Part shown: positions 10,620 to 20,027 of the stretch, one piece after another
Layout: each line of letters starts with the position of its first letter
Position numbering within the stretch: position 1 is the first letter of the stretch
Assembly (NCBI GenBank): GCA_956465555.1
Contig: OY101116.1
Coordinates: 4,030,001 to 4,094,000, forward strand
DNA from: Nitzschia sp. pyKryTriq1
Lineage: Eukaryota > Bacillariophyta > Bacillariophyceae > Bacillariales > Bacillariaceae
Length of the DNA stretch: 64,000 bases
Direction: 5' to 3'
The notes under the pieces: model-generated
What the model saw: only the letters and a program-made list of their open reading frames with translations
Database searches by the model: none
Told to the model about the DNA's origin: nothing
Made by a program: the position numbers and the translations under genes

Positions 10620-12811
10620 TTACAGAATTTGGTTCAAACCGGGTAGCAACCGTATGAAGAAGGCCAGAGGCCAAATAATAAGTTGCACCAAGGTGCAAAT
10701 GAAGAGCCAGCCGAGCCATATCTGACCCTCTGTTAATTTCGTGTGACTGATGGAAGTCCCTGGTTCAAAGATGACATCAATCCCCATCCCATCGCGCAAG
10801 ATGAAAATCCACAGCCAGGTCACCGCCGCAATCACAGGCGCTTGAATCAAATAGACTGTATACGCTGCGGGCATCATGAACAAGATATATTTGTTGAATA
10901 CCATGTTGAAATGACGACTCGCCGCATCCAAGATCACCAAAATCATCCCGAGTCCGACCACAGCGTTCAAGCATTCCAGGACAATAAGGTCCGTCAAAAC
11001 CACGCCATCATCACCGTTTTCAAATGGATTGTGTCCAAGTACCAGTACGAGATAAACTGTCAACGCCAAGAGGCAGAGCACAAAGATAGGGGCCGTCCAG
11101 TATGCACATCGAATGAAACTTCTCTGAGCAGCGGCAGAAGCTACTGCTGCTCGAGTAGCAGTACCGTTCGAATGAGACGACGCTGGCTCATCTCTTATAG
11201 TACTAGGACCATCATGGCGGTTGTTCTTGAATGCATCCATCCATTGATGGGAAGACGCAAAACATCCTCCGAAAAAGTACGGAACCCAGTAGGGGAAAAA
11301 GTCTCCTGGCAATGGAGAACGGTCCTGACAAAATAATAAGCATTGCATAGAGGAATAGAAGAGAAGCCAAAGTCAGTCGGGCGATCTACTAGTACGAGTA
11401 GTAAACAATGCTCGTGCTCATGCAGTAGTGCTGTACGTACCAGCATTTGAATGCCCTTGTAACCACCGGATGCGAACACCACCAAGGCTTCGATACAACC
11501 AATGCCAAGAATCCATAGATTCAAAGTTGAATCAAAGGTGAAAAGCGACTGCCGCCAAGAAGAAGAAGAAGAATGCGACAAGGAACGCTCCTCGGTCGTC
11601 TTCTGCTGGTGCTCCACTGCTGTGGTGGTCGTGGTGGTCGTGGTGGTTATTGGAATTTCTGAAGAAGAAGAAGAATGAGGCTGATATTGTTGGTGGTGCA
11701 CAGTGGTGTCAGCATTCTTTAGTTCGACATTGTCGGCGGCGGTACCTGCACCGATGCTATCGTCATGCTGATAATGTTGCTGAGAAGACGAAGGGATGCT
11801 GGATGATATGCTTTTTCTCCTTGTACCGCTGGCATTTGTTGCGAGTAATGTTGCACTTGAGCTGGCACTCATCCTGATAGTAGCATGGAGTGATTCCTCT
11901 GGCCGTACGATTTCTTCATGGTCGCTATCGCCATCATCATCATCATCATCATCATGAGGAGAGTCGACTTGTTGTACAATAGCATATGCCAAGTTAAAGA
12001 GTGATAGCCAAAGCAGGAACCAGGCCGGCCCCAAACCTCCTGCAAAATCACTGTATCGAAACTCCTTTCCAGTGGCCAAGGCTGTGAGGTACACGGAAAG
12101 GGGCATGATGATGAGCCATGACAACAGTGTCGGCAACATGTATCGTTGTAGCTTGTCTTTGATAAACACCCATCGGCGCTTCTTTTTTCGCTCCAAGGAT
12201 CCCGGAACAAACAATCCGCTAATGAAAAAGAACAAGTTCATGGCCACGGGAAAAATAGGAATCGAAATTACCAGGCAGCAAAAATACAGCGACGGTGGAT
12301 GCTCGTAGCCACTGGCCAGTGTGGGGCTAAAGACATCATCGATTCCACCTGCCGATTCGGAACAGTGCCCGAGCACGACCAGAAAGGTCAAGGCCACCTT
12401 GATATTGTCCAAGTAGTGGGTGCGTCTGTCCAAAAGTTCTTGAATTTGTTGTTGTTGTTGTTGTTGTTGCCGCGGGGGCTCCTGTTGTTCTTGCTGTTCT
12501 TGTTCTTGTTCTTCTTCTTGTTGTGGCTGCTCTTGTTGCTGTAGCGGTAATGGTACCGATATTACCTTTCGGTCCGACGAGGACAAGGCAATACTAGCGA
12601 TATGATTGTCGCGATTGTTGTCGCGAGAACAGAAATCATTCCCGACAGCTGATGCAGCGAGGACGCCAAAAAGTAAGGTACCCAAGATCAGTAGCGCTCC
12701 ATACACTTTGAGGTCCGTATCCGCGCTGACTGGCACAGCTACGTAGACAACAAAGGTCGAAAGGAGCAAGAAAGTAAAGCAAAGTGACCTTCTGGCGACG
12801 ATGGTTCTCAT
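10620..12811 (-). CDS. Acyltransferase-3 family membrane protein
   Basis: Two exons, 12811-11441 and 11324-10620, joined in phase 0 (donor CTG/GTACGT, acceptor TTTTGTCAG), about 691 residues. The first 60 residues contain two hydrophobic segments. A Gln/Glu-rich tract follows, then the acyltransferase-3 domain opens with RRTHYLDNIKVALTFLVVLGH, whose His (about 148) is the conserved active-site residue of the family. About ten helices follow, including NLFFFISGLFVPGSL and GPAWFLLWLSLFNLAYA. A loop of about 150 residues rich in Asp, Ser, Thr and His interrupts the helices and is probably cytosolic. Family members acylate sugars or other small carbohydrates at membranes. The substrate here is unknown. 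It is convergent with the upstream oxygenase gene. Confidence 0.85.
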
Positions 12812-13483
12812 TATTTTTCATGTGCCATAGAAATAGCTGCCTGCGGTGTCGTATAATATCCGATGCGCACAGCAGTCTCGCAGTCTTGTTTGCTCCGTCC
12901 TCAAAAGTTGGTAGTTTTGGTAGTAGTAACAGACAAAGCGCCAAACAGAGTCTCTATTGTTATCTTCAATACTTGTATGCACACTCAAACGTTGTGCAAA
13001 GCATCTCCTCTGCAGCAGTTGATGTGCTGTTGCTGCGTTCTGTTCTGTTTGTTGTTTTATCTTCTCGATCGACATGAGATGCGAACCCTGCTATTGTCGT
13101 GAATTGGATTCACGATGTACAGAAACAGTCCCAAATGGAGATCCAATCGGATGAGTCTGCGATTCAATCGCACTGTGGTCTTGGAAGCGACGCCGTTCCG
13201 GCGGAAACTGCGGGCCTGCATACTGCTTGTACAATACCTCATCGCCGTCGGCCGTCGACCCCGCCGCTCCTCATCACGCATCGACCACTCGTCGTCGCAT
13301 GTACTATCGGATGACCGAACATCAGCACACAGCATCCAATATTTGCTTCCAAGAGGAACGACAATGGAATTACCGAGAATCACATATTCTCAGTTCTCGC
13401 ATCGAATAACCCTTCCTCTTCATCAAAGGATTTCGAGGAGTGGATTTGGTGCATGCCGTGAGAACAAATAAATCCGAGCCAAG
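12812..13483. other. Shared upstream region of divergent genes
   Basis: Between the acyltransferase gene (minus) and the nitrilase-like gene (plus). Balanced base composition with fewer microsatellites than other intergenic stretches. Frames of about 100 codons exist on both strands but look random. Confidence 0.45.
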
Positions 13484-14713
13484 ATGGCGAAGCAATACAA
13501 GTCGGTTGTGTGCACAGCCTACGTCGTCCCGACCATACCTTGTTTAGACGGGGCCATCGGCGACCCGGATGGGCCAGGCTTTGTCACTGGTCAGTACACT
13601 GGCCTCGATGATTCGAAGGCAGATATTGCCGCCCGTTTCGGCCTGGCAGAAGTGGCCGCTCGACAGGCGTGGGATCTTGCATCCGACACGCGCGACGATC
13701 CGACTGTGCTGCACATATTTTGCTTTCCAGAATTTTTCTTCCGAGGCAAGCAGGGCGCCTACCCCTCGGGGAAGGAACACGAACTGCGCCACATCCTCGG
13801 GGAGCTCGTTCGAAAGCTGGCCAACGAGCCGAAGTTTGCCCACTGGGTGTTCCTCGCTGGGACAATGTTAGAGAGTGATGCGTCGTTTTCTTCTCCCGAG
13901 ATGCAGCAGAAGGCGTCATTGCGGAATGACCTGGCGCAGGCCATTGCTCGTGCTTACAAGCAGGCCCAAGATGATGAAACAAAGGACTTTGTATTTGGAC
14001 TGCTCACTCAGATGACGGACTTTGCACAATCGAGGCCTCTATGCAAGGTTCGGAACCAGTGCTACATCTACAAACAGAATTGGGAGGAATGGCCGAAGGG
14101 AGTTTGCGTCAACAAGCGGTTCGTTTCCCACGAAGACTTTGTGGCGTCCTACTATGCACCGGGCGTGTACTCGGAAGAATCCGTTGCCTACCCCTTCATC
14201 GATGAGAGTAATGGCGAGATTAAGAAGGTTGCAAATGATAGCAAGGGCATCTTCAAGCTTGGGGGCATCAACCTTGCCGTCGAAATCTGTCTGGACCACC
14301 GGAGATCGAGGCTTCGTAGGGTGCGTAATGAGCACGAGGAATCGCGGCTTCCCATTGACATCCAGCTCGTTGTCAGCTGCGGTATGCAGCTTCAGCAACC
14401 ATCCATCGTGGCTAGATCTGGTGGCGTCGTCTTCAATTGCGACGGGCAATACGCAAAGCGCGACACGGGTGCTAGCCCCGACGATAAGACATCTATCTTT
14501 GTTGGGTCAGCTGACCAAAAGGGTCACTCGCAGCTGTGCACAGTTATAAAAGAGGCTGGCTGGACGGACGGCGAAGATGCAGAGGTGGAGGTACCCCATG
14601 GGCTCGGCTTTGTTACTGCTCCTTTACAGCCGCCCTATGACATCTCCGTTGACCAAATTGAGGCATATGGGGCAGGGGAAGTACATGTCTATACAAAGGT
14701 CATGTTACCATAA
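13484..14713 (+). CDS. Nitrilase/carbon-nitrogen hydrolase-like protein, bacterial in style
   Basis: Single exon, 409 residues, no signal peptide. The N-terminal region gives CFPEFFFRG, where Glu83 fits the catalytic Glu of the nitrilase superfamily. WVFLAGTML and NQCYIYK fit later strands. GGINLAVEICLDH places Cys269 as the nucleophile. The catalytic Lys is not certain (candidates are in CYIYK or VCVNKRF). The superfamily hydrolyses nitriles or amides. The substrate cannot be told. The gene stands out because it has no homopolymer runs, no intron, and a more even, GC-richer codon use than its neighbours. This suggests lateral transfer from bacteria, which is inference. The ATG at 13484 is the first in frame. 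Confidence 0.75.
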   Translation: MAKQYKSVVCTAYVVPTIPCLDGAIGDPDGPGFVTGQYTGLDDSKADIAARFGLAEVAARQAWDLASDTRDDPTVLHIFCFPEFFFRGKQGAYPSGKEHELRHILGELVRKLANEPKFAHWVFLAGTMLESDASFSSPEMQQKASLRNDLAQAIARAYKQAQDDETKDFVFGLLTQMTDFAQSRPLCKVRNQCYIYKQNWEEWPKGVCVNKRFVSHEDFVASYYAPGVYSEESVAYPFIDESNGEIKKVANDSKGIFKLGGINLAVEICLDHRRSRLRRVRNEHEESRLPIDIQLVVSCGMQLQQPSIVARSGGVVFNCDGQYAKRDTGASPDDKTSIFVGSADQKGHSQLCTVIKEAGWTDGEDAEVEVPHGLGFVTAPLQPPYDISVDQIEAYGAGEVHVYTKVMLP

Positions 14714-15886
14714 CTCCATACTATGATAGTCTTTGAAGGATATTATAGCTTCTTATAGAGACGCGAGCCACTTTCACAGTACCCTTAGGAATTGACAGCA
14801 AGAACACGACGTAGGAAATCCTGCGTGCGCTATCAAATGAGCCACTGCGCTTGTCATTGCGAGGAAGAGTACAATCTCGGGAAGACCCTATTCAAAAAGG
14901 CACTTCCAGAACATCTAGTAGTTCGATGGACCTCTTAAACGAGACCCGGATATGCGAATGACTGGTGTTTCGTCTGGCGTTCTGTCCCCACTGCGGCTTG
15001 AGGGTTGGTCCACCTTGCCAGAGGCACAAACTCCGTCCTTCCCCAACCATCATGCTAAGCTCCAGCGCACCCTTGTGGTGCAACTTGTTTGTAACGCCTT
15101 GACTCGATGATGAAGACGACCTTGCAGTTTTGGCTTCCGAAAAGGGGCCGTATTTGATGCTGGAACGATATGAAGTGGAATGGTACTCGAGTAGTTTCTT
15201 TTGGGGTAGTACGTCTGTGTGTGGCCCGTTTCTTGCTTCGACCTATACCACGGCACTCATACTCCCTTGTAGAGCTCAGATAGATACTTAGGTCAGAAGC
15301 CCGAAGAACACGAACTTCATTCTCCGCTTACCACCCTAATTAAACATCGAAATAGAAAAGGCAGGGACCACGGTCTTCTTTGGATTTCGACGACATGCAT
15401 GATCGTTCTATTTATCATTATAACTAAACATCGAACTAGCTAGAAAAGGCAGAGACAGTAATACGCTCTTTGGATTTCAACCTTCTTTCGACGCACGAGA
15501 CGAAAAATGTTGAGAAGTCCCTTTTAATTATTATCTATCGGCGTCCACGCGCGTGAACCCCTTCTTTCCCTTTATTCAGAAGTGATGGACGGAAGAATCA
15601 TCAAGCCCCGCCCTTTTCGCAAAGGACAGCAGAACGCAACTGCTACGAGTACCAACAGCAGCACGCGAAATCCAAATCATCCTTCACTCGTGATGCGGTG
15701 CTATGCGTGATGCAGTATTCTTAATTCTTCTTCTCTCTCCTCGTCAATACTATTTTCATTTTTTGTTTCATATCCTAGTACATCACTTGGAAGGAAGTCA
15801 GCAGGAAGAAGAAACAACAAGAAGGACGAGGAGGAAAAGGCAAGAAGAACGACAAGAAGAACAAACAAAGAAACAAGAATCATATC
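14714..15886. other. Gene-free region with a diverged direct repeat
   Basis: No gene is supported. Two diverged copies of a roughly 45-60 bp unit, sharing TAAACATCGAA, AGAAAAGGCAG and CTTTGGATTTC, lie at about 15348-15391 and 15422-15480. Confidence 0.5.
15348..15480. repeat. Diverged direct repeat pair
   Basis: Shared blocks TAAACATCGAA, TAGAAAAGGCAG and CTTTGGATTTC occur in the same order in both copies, with small insertions in the second. Origin unknown; no coding potential seen. Confidence 0.6.
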
Positions 15887-17887
15887 ATGAAGATCATCGT
15901 TAGTACCTCGTACTACGCCTGGCCCGTCGTCCTCCTCGCCGCCTTGGCTGTTCCCGTCGTTGTTCTTGCGGTTCCGTCATCCTCCTCTATTACGAAAGAA
16001 GATGATATTATGCTGCATAAAGGAGCAGCAGCAGCAGCAGCAGGAAGCAAAAAGAACCTGCGTGTGGCACGTCAACTTACCGGAGGAGGAGGAGCCGCTT
16101 CATCTGCTGCTGCCTGGATCGTCGATGGTGCTTCTGATTCTAGTAAAGAGGACAAAGAAGCAGAAGAAGGACGCCGAGAAGAAGGACGGCAGCTCTGGTT
16201 GACTGGTGCTGCAGCGTATTATTGTTTTCCAAAGTGCGATGCTTCTCAAGGTATGGTTTGTTTGAAGCAGACCTCCTCGCTCTTCCCCACGTGCACTTTC
16301 GTCGAGGTAAGCACTGGCGGCGACTGTCAGGCCGACATTCAATGCGTGGACTCCAAGGGTCTGGAGGAGTGTGTTGATGGTACGTGCCTTCTCGTTCCGA
16401 AAGATCTTGGAGATCCCTGTGAGGATACCATTCAATGCGTGGACAACAACCTGCACTGCCTTCAAGGTGTTTGTACCGTTCCGAAAGATCTTGGAGACTC
16501 CTGTGAAAATGACGAGGAATGTGTGGCTGCGCCTAGCCTGAAATGTCGTCCAGATGAAGATGATAACAACAACGGGGAGGTATGTACCTTCGTTGTACCT
16601 TGCTTCGAGACTACCGAACAGGTACACAAGGCAGTAGACCTCTATACGGAAAGAAGAAATAACCCCGTTTACGGCAACAATCTCTGTGAGTGGTGCTTCG
16701 CACCCACTGTCACCAGCTTGGCGGGCCTGTTCTGGCGTAAATTCTACTCCTTCAACGAAGACATCTCTTGTTGGGACGTCTCGGGGATTACTGACTTTAG
16801 GATCATGTTTGCTCAGGCACATGCGTTCAACCAAGACTTGTCTGCCTGGGACGTCTCGAACGGACTTTATTTCGATCGGATGTTTGAAAGAGCAACGGCA
16901 TTCAATGGAAACATTAGCAACTGGAATGTGGAAAATGGAATCAGCTTTTCCGAAATGTTCCTCCAAGCAGAGTCTTTCAATCAGGATTTGTCTTCTTGGG
17001 ACCTTGGATTCAATTACGATGATGGATTCAATCAGGATATGTTCTCGAAGAGCACCCATGACATGTTCAAAGACGCAACTGCTTTCTTAGCAGACCCGCA
17101 TTATCTTTCCAGATTGCCAATAGGAGTTGATATTCTCGCTCGAAGGGATGTTGGAGATCCATGCACCATGAATGAAGAATGCGTGGCTACGCCCTACCCC
17201 AATGGCGAGCAGTGTCTTCCTGATCCTTGGTCTTCCCGCGACCTTAAGTGCGCGGATGCTCCCGACGTGCAGTGTCTTCCGTCGGATAATGACCCTAACA
17301 GCAGCATGGAATGCACCGTCGTTCCATATTGTTTCGAGACTTACGAACAGGCACTCGTCTCAGCTAAAACGTATACGATCGGAGAAAATGTCCCCATCTA
17401 CGGCAACACTCTCTGCGACTGGTGCTTCGGACCCACTGTCACGAGCTTGGAGAGGCTGTTTGACCCGAGCTTATTGTTGGAGGGCGTGCCTCCCGAGAGA
17501 AAAAACTTCACTGAAGACATCTCCTGTTGGGACGTCTCGGGAATCACCAACTTTCGGAACATGTTTTCGGGGGCGGTATCGTTCAACCAAGACATTGGCA
17601 CCTGGAACGTGGAAAGAGGAATCATCTTTGAAGGCATGTTCTCCGACACGGAGGCTTTCAATCAGGATTTGTCCTCTTGGAACTTAGGTACTAATCCAGG
17701 AGTAATCACCTGGCGCATGTTCATGTATGCGACCGCGTTCGACCAAGATTTGTCCTCTTGGAACGTAAGTAACGCAAAGCTCCGTCACAGTGACATGTTT
17801 CTAGGCGCAACTGCTTTCTTGGAAAACCCAGCCAATCGTTCCAGAGTGCCGTTTGGATATGATCTAACTCAAGATATTGGGTGGTAG
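15887..17887 (+). CDS. Secreted DUF285/BspA-type repeat protein
   Basis: Single exon, 666 residues. The N-terminus has a clear signal peptide (hydrophobic run ending near residue 28). Residues about 105-235 are Cys-rich with three tandem PKDLGD(P/S)CE..CV type units. Two homologous halves follow, starting near residues 238 (CFETTEQ) and 481 (CFETYEQ). Each opens with a YGN.LC.WCF.PTVTSL segment and continues into DUF285 repeats of about 25 residues (FNQDLSSWDL, MF..A..FN). These repeats are leucine-rich-repeat-like solenoids found in bacterial surface proteins and expanded in diatoms. An extracellular or cell-wall adhesion or recognition role is likely but inferred. No membrane anchor is seen at the C-terminus. 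The duplication of the whole CFET-DUF285 block is visible by eye. Confidence 0.85.
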   Translation: MKIIVSTSYYAWPVVLLAALAVPVVVLAVPSSSSITKEDDIMLHKGAAAAAAGSKKNLRVARQLTGGGGAASSAAAWIVDGASDSSKEDKEAEEGRREEGRQLWLTGAAAYYCFPKCDASQGMVCLKQTSSLFPTCTFVEVSTGGDCQADIQCVDSKGLEECVDGTCLLVPKDLGDPCEDTIQCVDNNLHCLQGVCTVPKDLGDSCENDEECVAAPSLKCRPDEDDNNNGEVCTFVVPCFETTEQVHKAVDLYTERRNNPVYGNNLCEWCFAPTVTSLAGLFWRKFYSFNEDISCWDVSGITDFRIMFAQAHAFNQDLSAWDVSNGLYFDRMFERATAFNGNISNWNVENGISFSEMFLQAESFNQDLSSWDLGFNYDDGFNQDMFSKSTHDMFKDATAFLADPHYLSRLPIGVDILARRDVGDPCTMNEECVATPYPNGEQCLPDPWSSRDLKCADAPDVQCLPSDNDPNSSMECTVVPYCFETYEQALVSAKTYTIGENVPIYGNTLCDWCFGPTVTSLERLFDPSLLLEGVPPERKNFTEDISCWDVSGITNFRNMFSGAVSFNQDIGTWNVERGIIFEGMFSDTEAFNQDLSSWNLGTNPGVITWRMFMYATAFDQDLSSWNVSNAKLRHSDMFLGATAFLENPANRSRVPFGYDLTQDIGW

Positions 17888-18460
17888 GAGCGTACGAGGA
17901 TGCGACCTGGACCACGTAAAGAAACACACAAATACATATAAATATATGATACGATGCGCATCCGCAAAGCACGAAACAAGTATAAAGATAACATGATGCG
18001 GCCGGTCACGTAAATAAGCACGAAACAATTGAGATAACACGTAGATAAAGCAACAAATACCTACAACAAATAATGCTCGGAAGACACCACTCTTGGCGAC
18101 ATCATAATTTATCGAATCGATCGATCATCGATCGGCATTAGCGATTGGACCATAGGTGTTGCATGGATCAGCAGTCGTCGATGTGTTTGCCAACTACTAG
18201 AGAGAGAGAGAGAGAGAGTGGTCTACTGAGGTACTCTAGAGAGGTAGCTTGAGACTCCATACAATAATGATTTGAGCTTCACTGCTCCTTTTAAAATCCC
18301 TCCACTTTTATATCTCTGGCAGGCACTTTTATATCTCTGGCAGTAGCAGTGCTAAACACTTCGAGTACAGTAATCGAGCGTACGCGGGCGCACGGGGCCG
18401 ATGATTCATTCGCTTGGCAATGGCCCCGATCAATATCCGACTTTTCAAAGACAGTACCTA
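17888..18460. other. Intergenic region between convergent genes
   Basis: No gene is seen. Contains an AG microsatellite near 18200-18219 and a two-copy 21-bp tandem repeat at 18303-18343, just past the 3' end of the minus-strand gene. Confidence 0.5.
18303..18343. repeat. Two-copy 21-bp tandem repeat
   Basis: The unit CACTTTTATATCTCTGGCAG occurs at 18303-18322 and again at 18324-18343. Confidence 0.8.
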
Positions 18461-19285
18461 TTATATCCAATACTGCGGAATCGCCCATACCCCCGTGCTG
18501 CTGGCTGGATCGAACAGGCCTCCCTCCAGCCACAGTCTTCCTCCTGGCCAATCGGGGAACCATCCAGTATATGCAAAACTAAACGCTTCTACATCGGCGA
18601 GTCCTAAAAGTCCAAGAAGCGTCACGATCGCCGCCCATCCCACCGCTTTACCATAAAGCAATTCACTTTTGAAGGTCTCCAAAGATTCCTTGTAGCTGTC
18701 GAGTTTGGCTTGGGCGATCTCCGGATCGCTCACCTCTGTCGATTGACTAAAGCAATCAAAAATAGCTCGGACTGCCAACGGATCGACTCTTTCGTTGGCT
18801 TGTTTGAACGCTTGATAGGTAATGTACCCCTTCCTGGCCCATAGATTGTTGTCGACGGGATATTTGGCCACGATTTGATCGATCGACAGAGGATTTTGCA
18901 ATATAGCTTCGATATCTTTCACCTCCAAATCACGGGGATAACCACAAAGTGGACTAATACCAACCGTCTCGCCATCTGCATGATTATCTTGTCTCTTTGG
19001 ATTATTGCGGTACGATTGAATTTCCCGAATATTGTTGAACATGCGAGGAAAGGCCGATCGAGCGACACCGGCGGCCCCCGATGCGCCAAACGCCCAGATG
19101 AAAAAATTCGTCCGGGCTGCCACTTGCTCGGCTCCCAGCTCGGATGCATCGAGATTTAGGCTGGAACTTTTCCGTGTTGATGATGGAGGTATCGTTGTTA
19201 TTTGTGGGGCGAAGGCAGTCACCATCATGGACGAGCTGATCATGGAGACGAGGAGCGACAGGGAAAAGAACCGATGGCCAAGCAT
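18461..19285 (-). CDS. Plastid-targeted conserved protein of unknown function
   Basis: Single exon, 274 residues. The first 25 residues form a signal peptide that ends in VTAFAPQ, a textbook ASAFAP-type site, followed by a Ser/Thr-rich transit stretch. This gives strong sequence support for import into the plastid. The mature part starts near a hydrophobic segment (FFIWAFGASGAAGVARSAF). It then has a soluble middle (YPVDNNLWARKGYITYQAFKQ and DPLAVRAIFDCF). A membrane helix lies near residues 208-235 (GWAAIVTLLGLLGLADVEAF), followed by a Trp/Gly-rich end (GWFPDWPGGRLWLEGGLFDP). The lack of low-complexity runs argues for a constrained protein. Association with thylakoid complexes is a guess; no family is recognised. 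Confidence 0.8.
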   Translation of the reverse strand: MLGHRFFSLSLLVSMISSSMMVTAFAPQITTIPPSSTRKSSSLNLDASELGAEQVAARTNFFIWAFGASGAAGVARSAFPRMFNNIREIQSYRNNPKRQDNHADGETVGISPLCGYPRDLEVKDIEAILQNPLSIDQIVAKYPVDNNLWARKGYITYQAFKQANERVDPLAVRAIFDCFSQSTEVSDPEIAQAKLDSYKESLETFKSELLYGKAVGWAAIVTLLGLLGLADVEAFSFAYTGWFPDWPGGRLWLEGGLFDPASSTGVWAIPQYWI

Positions 19286-20027
19286 GATGGTAGACTACTA
19301 ATGGTTTGAGGATGCAGTATTGGGCTTTGAAATGGCTTTGACCGACCACGGTGCAGCAGTCGTCAAACTTCCTCGAATTATATAAGCAGACAAGCAGAGA
19401 GTGCTTTCGATGCTTGATGCACTATCGTGCCTACTGTTTACTTTCACATCACGTTGTGGTCGCGATACCAGCACCGGAATGTAGTTTCTCGGAGGATGAA
19501 GAAGAAAGAAGATCGTGCAGCAATGAGCAATGACGTACTTGAACAGTACGCGTGTATGGGGAAACGGCTTGAAGCTTGAAATCCATTTTGTCGCGTGTGA
19601 ATAAGAAACGGGCCAAGCTATTTCCTATTGCAAGCTTGGATATTTCCGCGGGACGGCGGGGGGACACGGGCAAAGCGAGAAGAAGTCCACCTAGTCTAAT
19701 CTTTCCAGGGTAATAGCCTAGCTCACCACACTCTCTTCTCGTCGTCTCGGCTCGTGCTGGAAGTGTTTTCCTCTTTATTCGCTCGTCGTATACGCTCTCT
19801 GATCTTGTTACTAGACAGTTAGAAGGCTACGGTACGCATGATACAAAGAGATGTTGTTGTTGCGTTAACCTATATTTTAATATTAGCAAGCAGTAAAGTG
19901 CTGCTGCTTCGCTTCTTCGTGCGAGGGAGGGAGGTCGCTCGTTTCGAGTCCCGAATCGACAAGTCTGGCTGCCAACCGGGAAATTGAGTTTTGGGCTTCG
20001 TTCGTTTTTTTTTTCAGGCCACAAAAA
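19286..20027. other. Intergenic region
   Basis: Upstream of the plastid protein gene and downstream of the transporter-like gene, both on the minus strand. Frames are short and unconvincing. Confidence 0.5.

Noticed and set aside
16100-17059. 319-codon frame antisense to the DUF285 gene
   Set aside because: Shadow of the repeat-rich sense gene.
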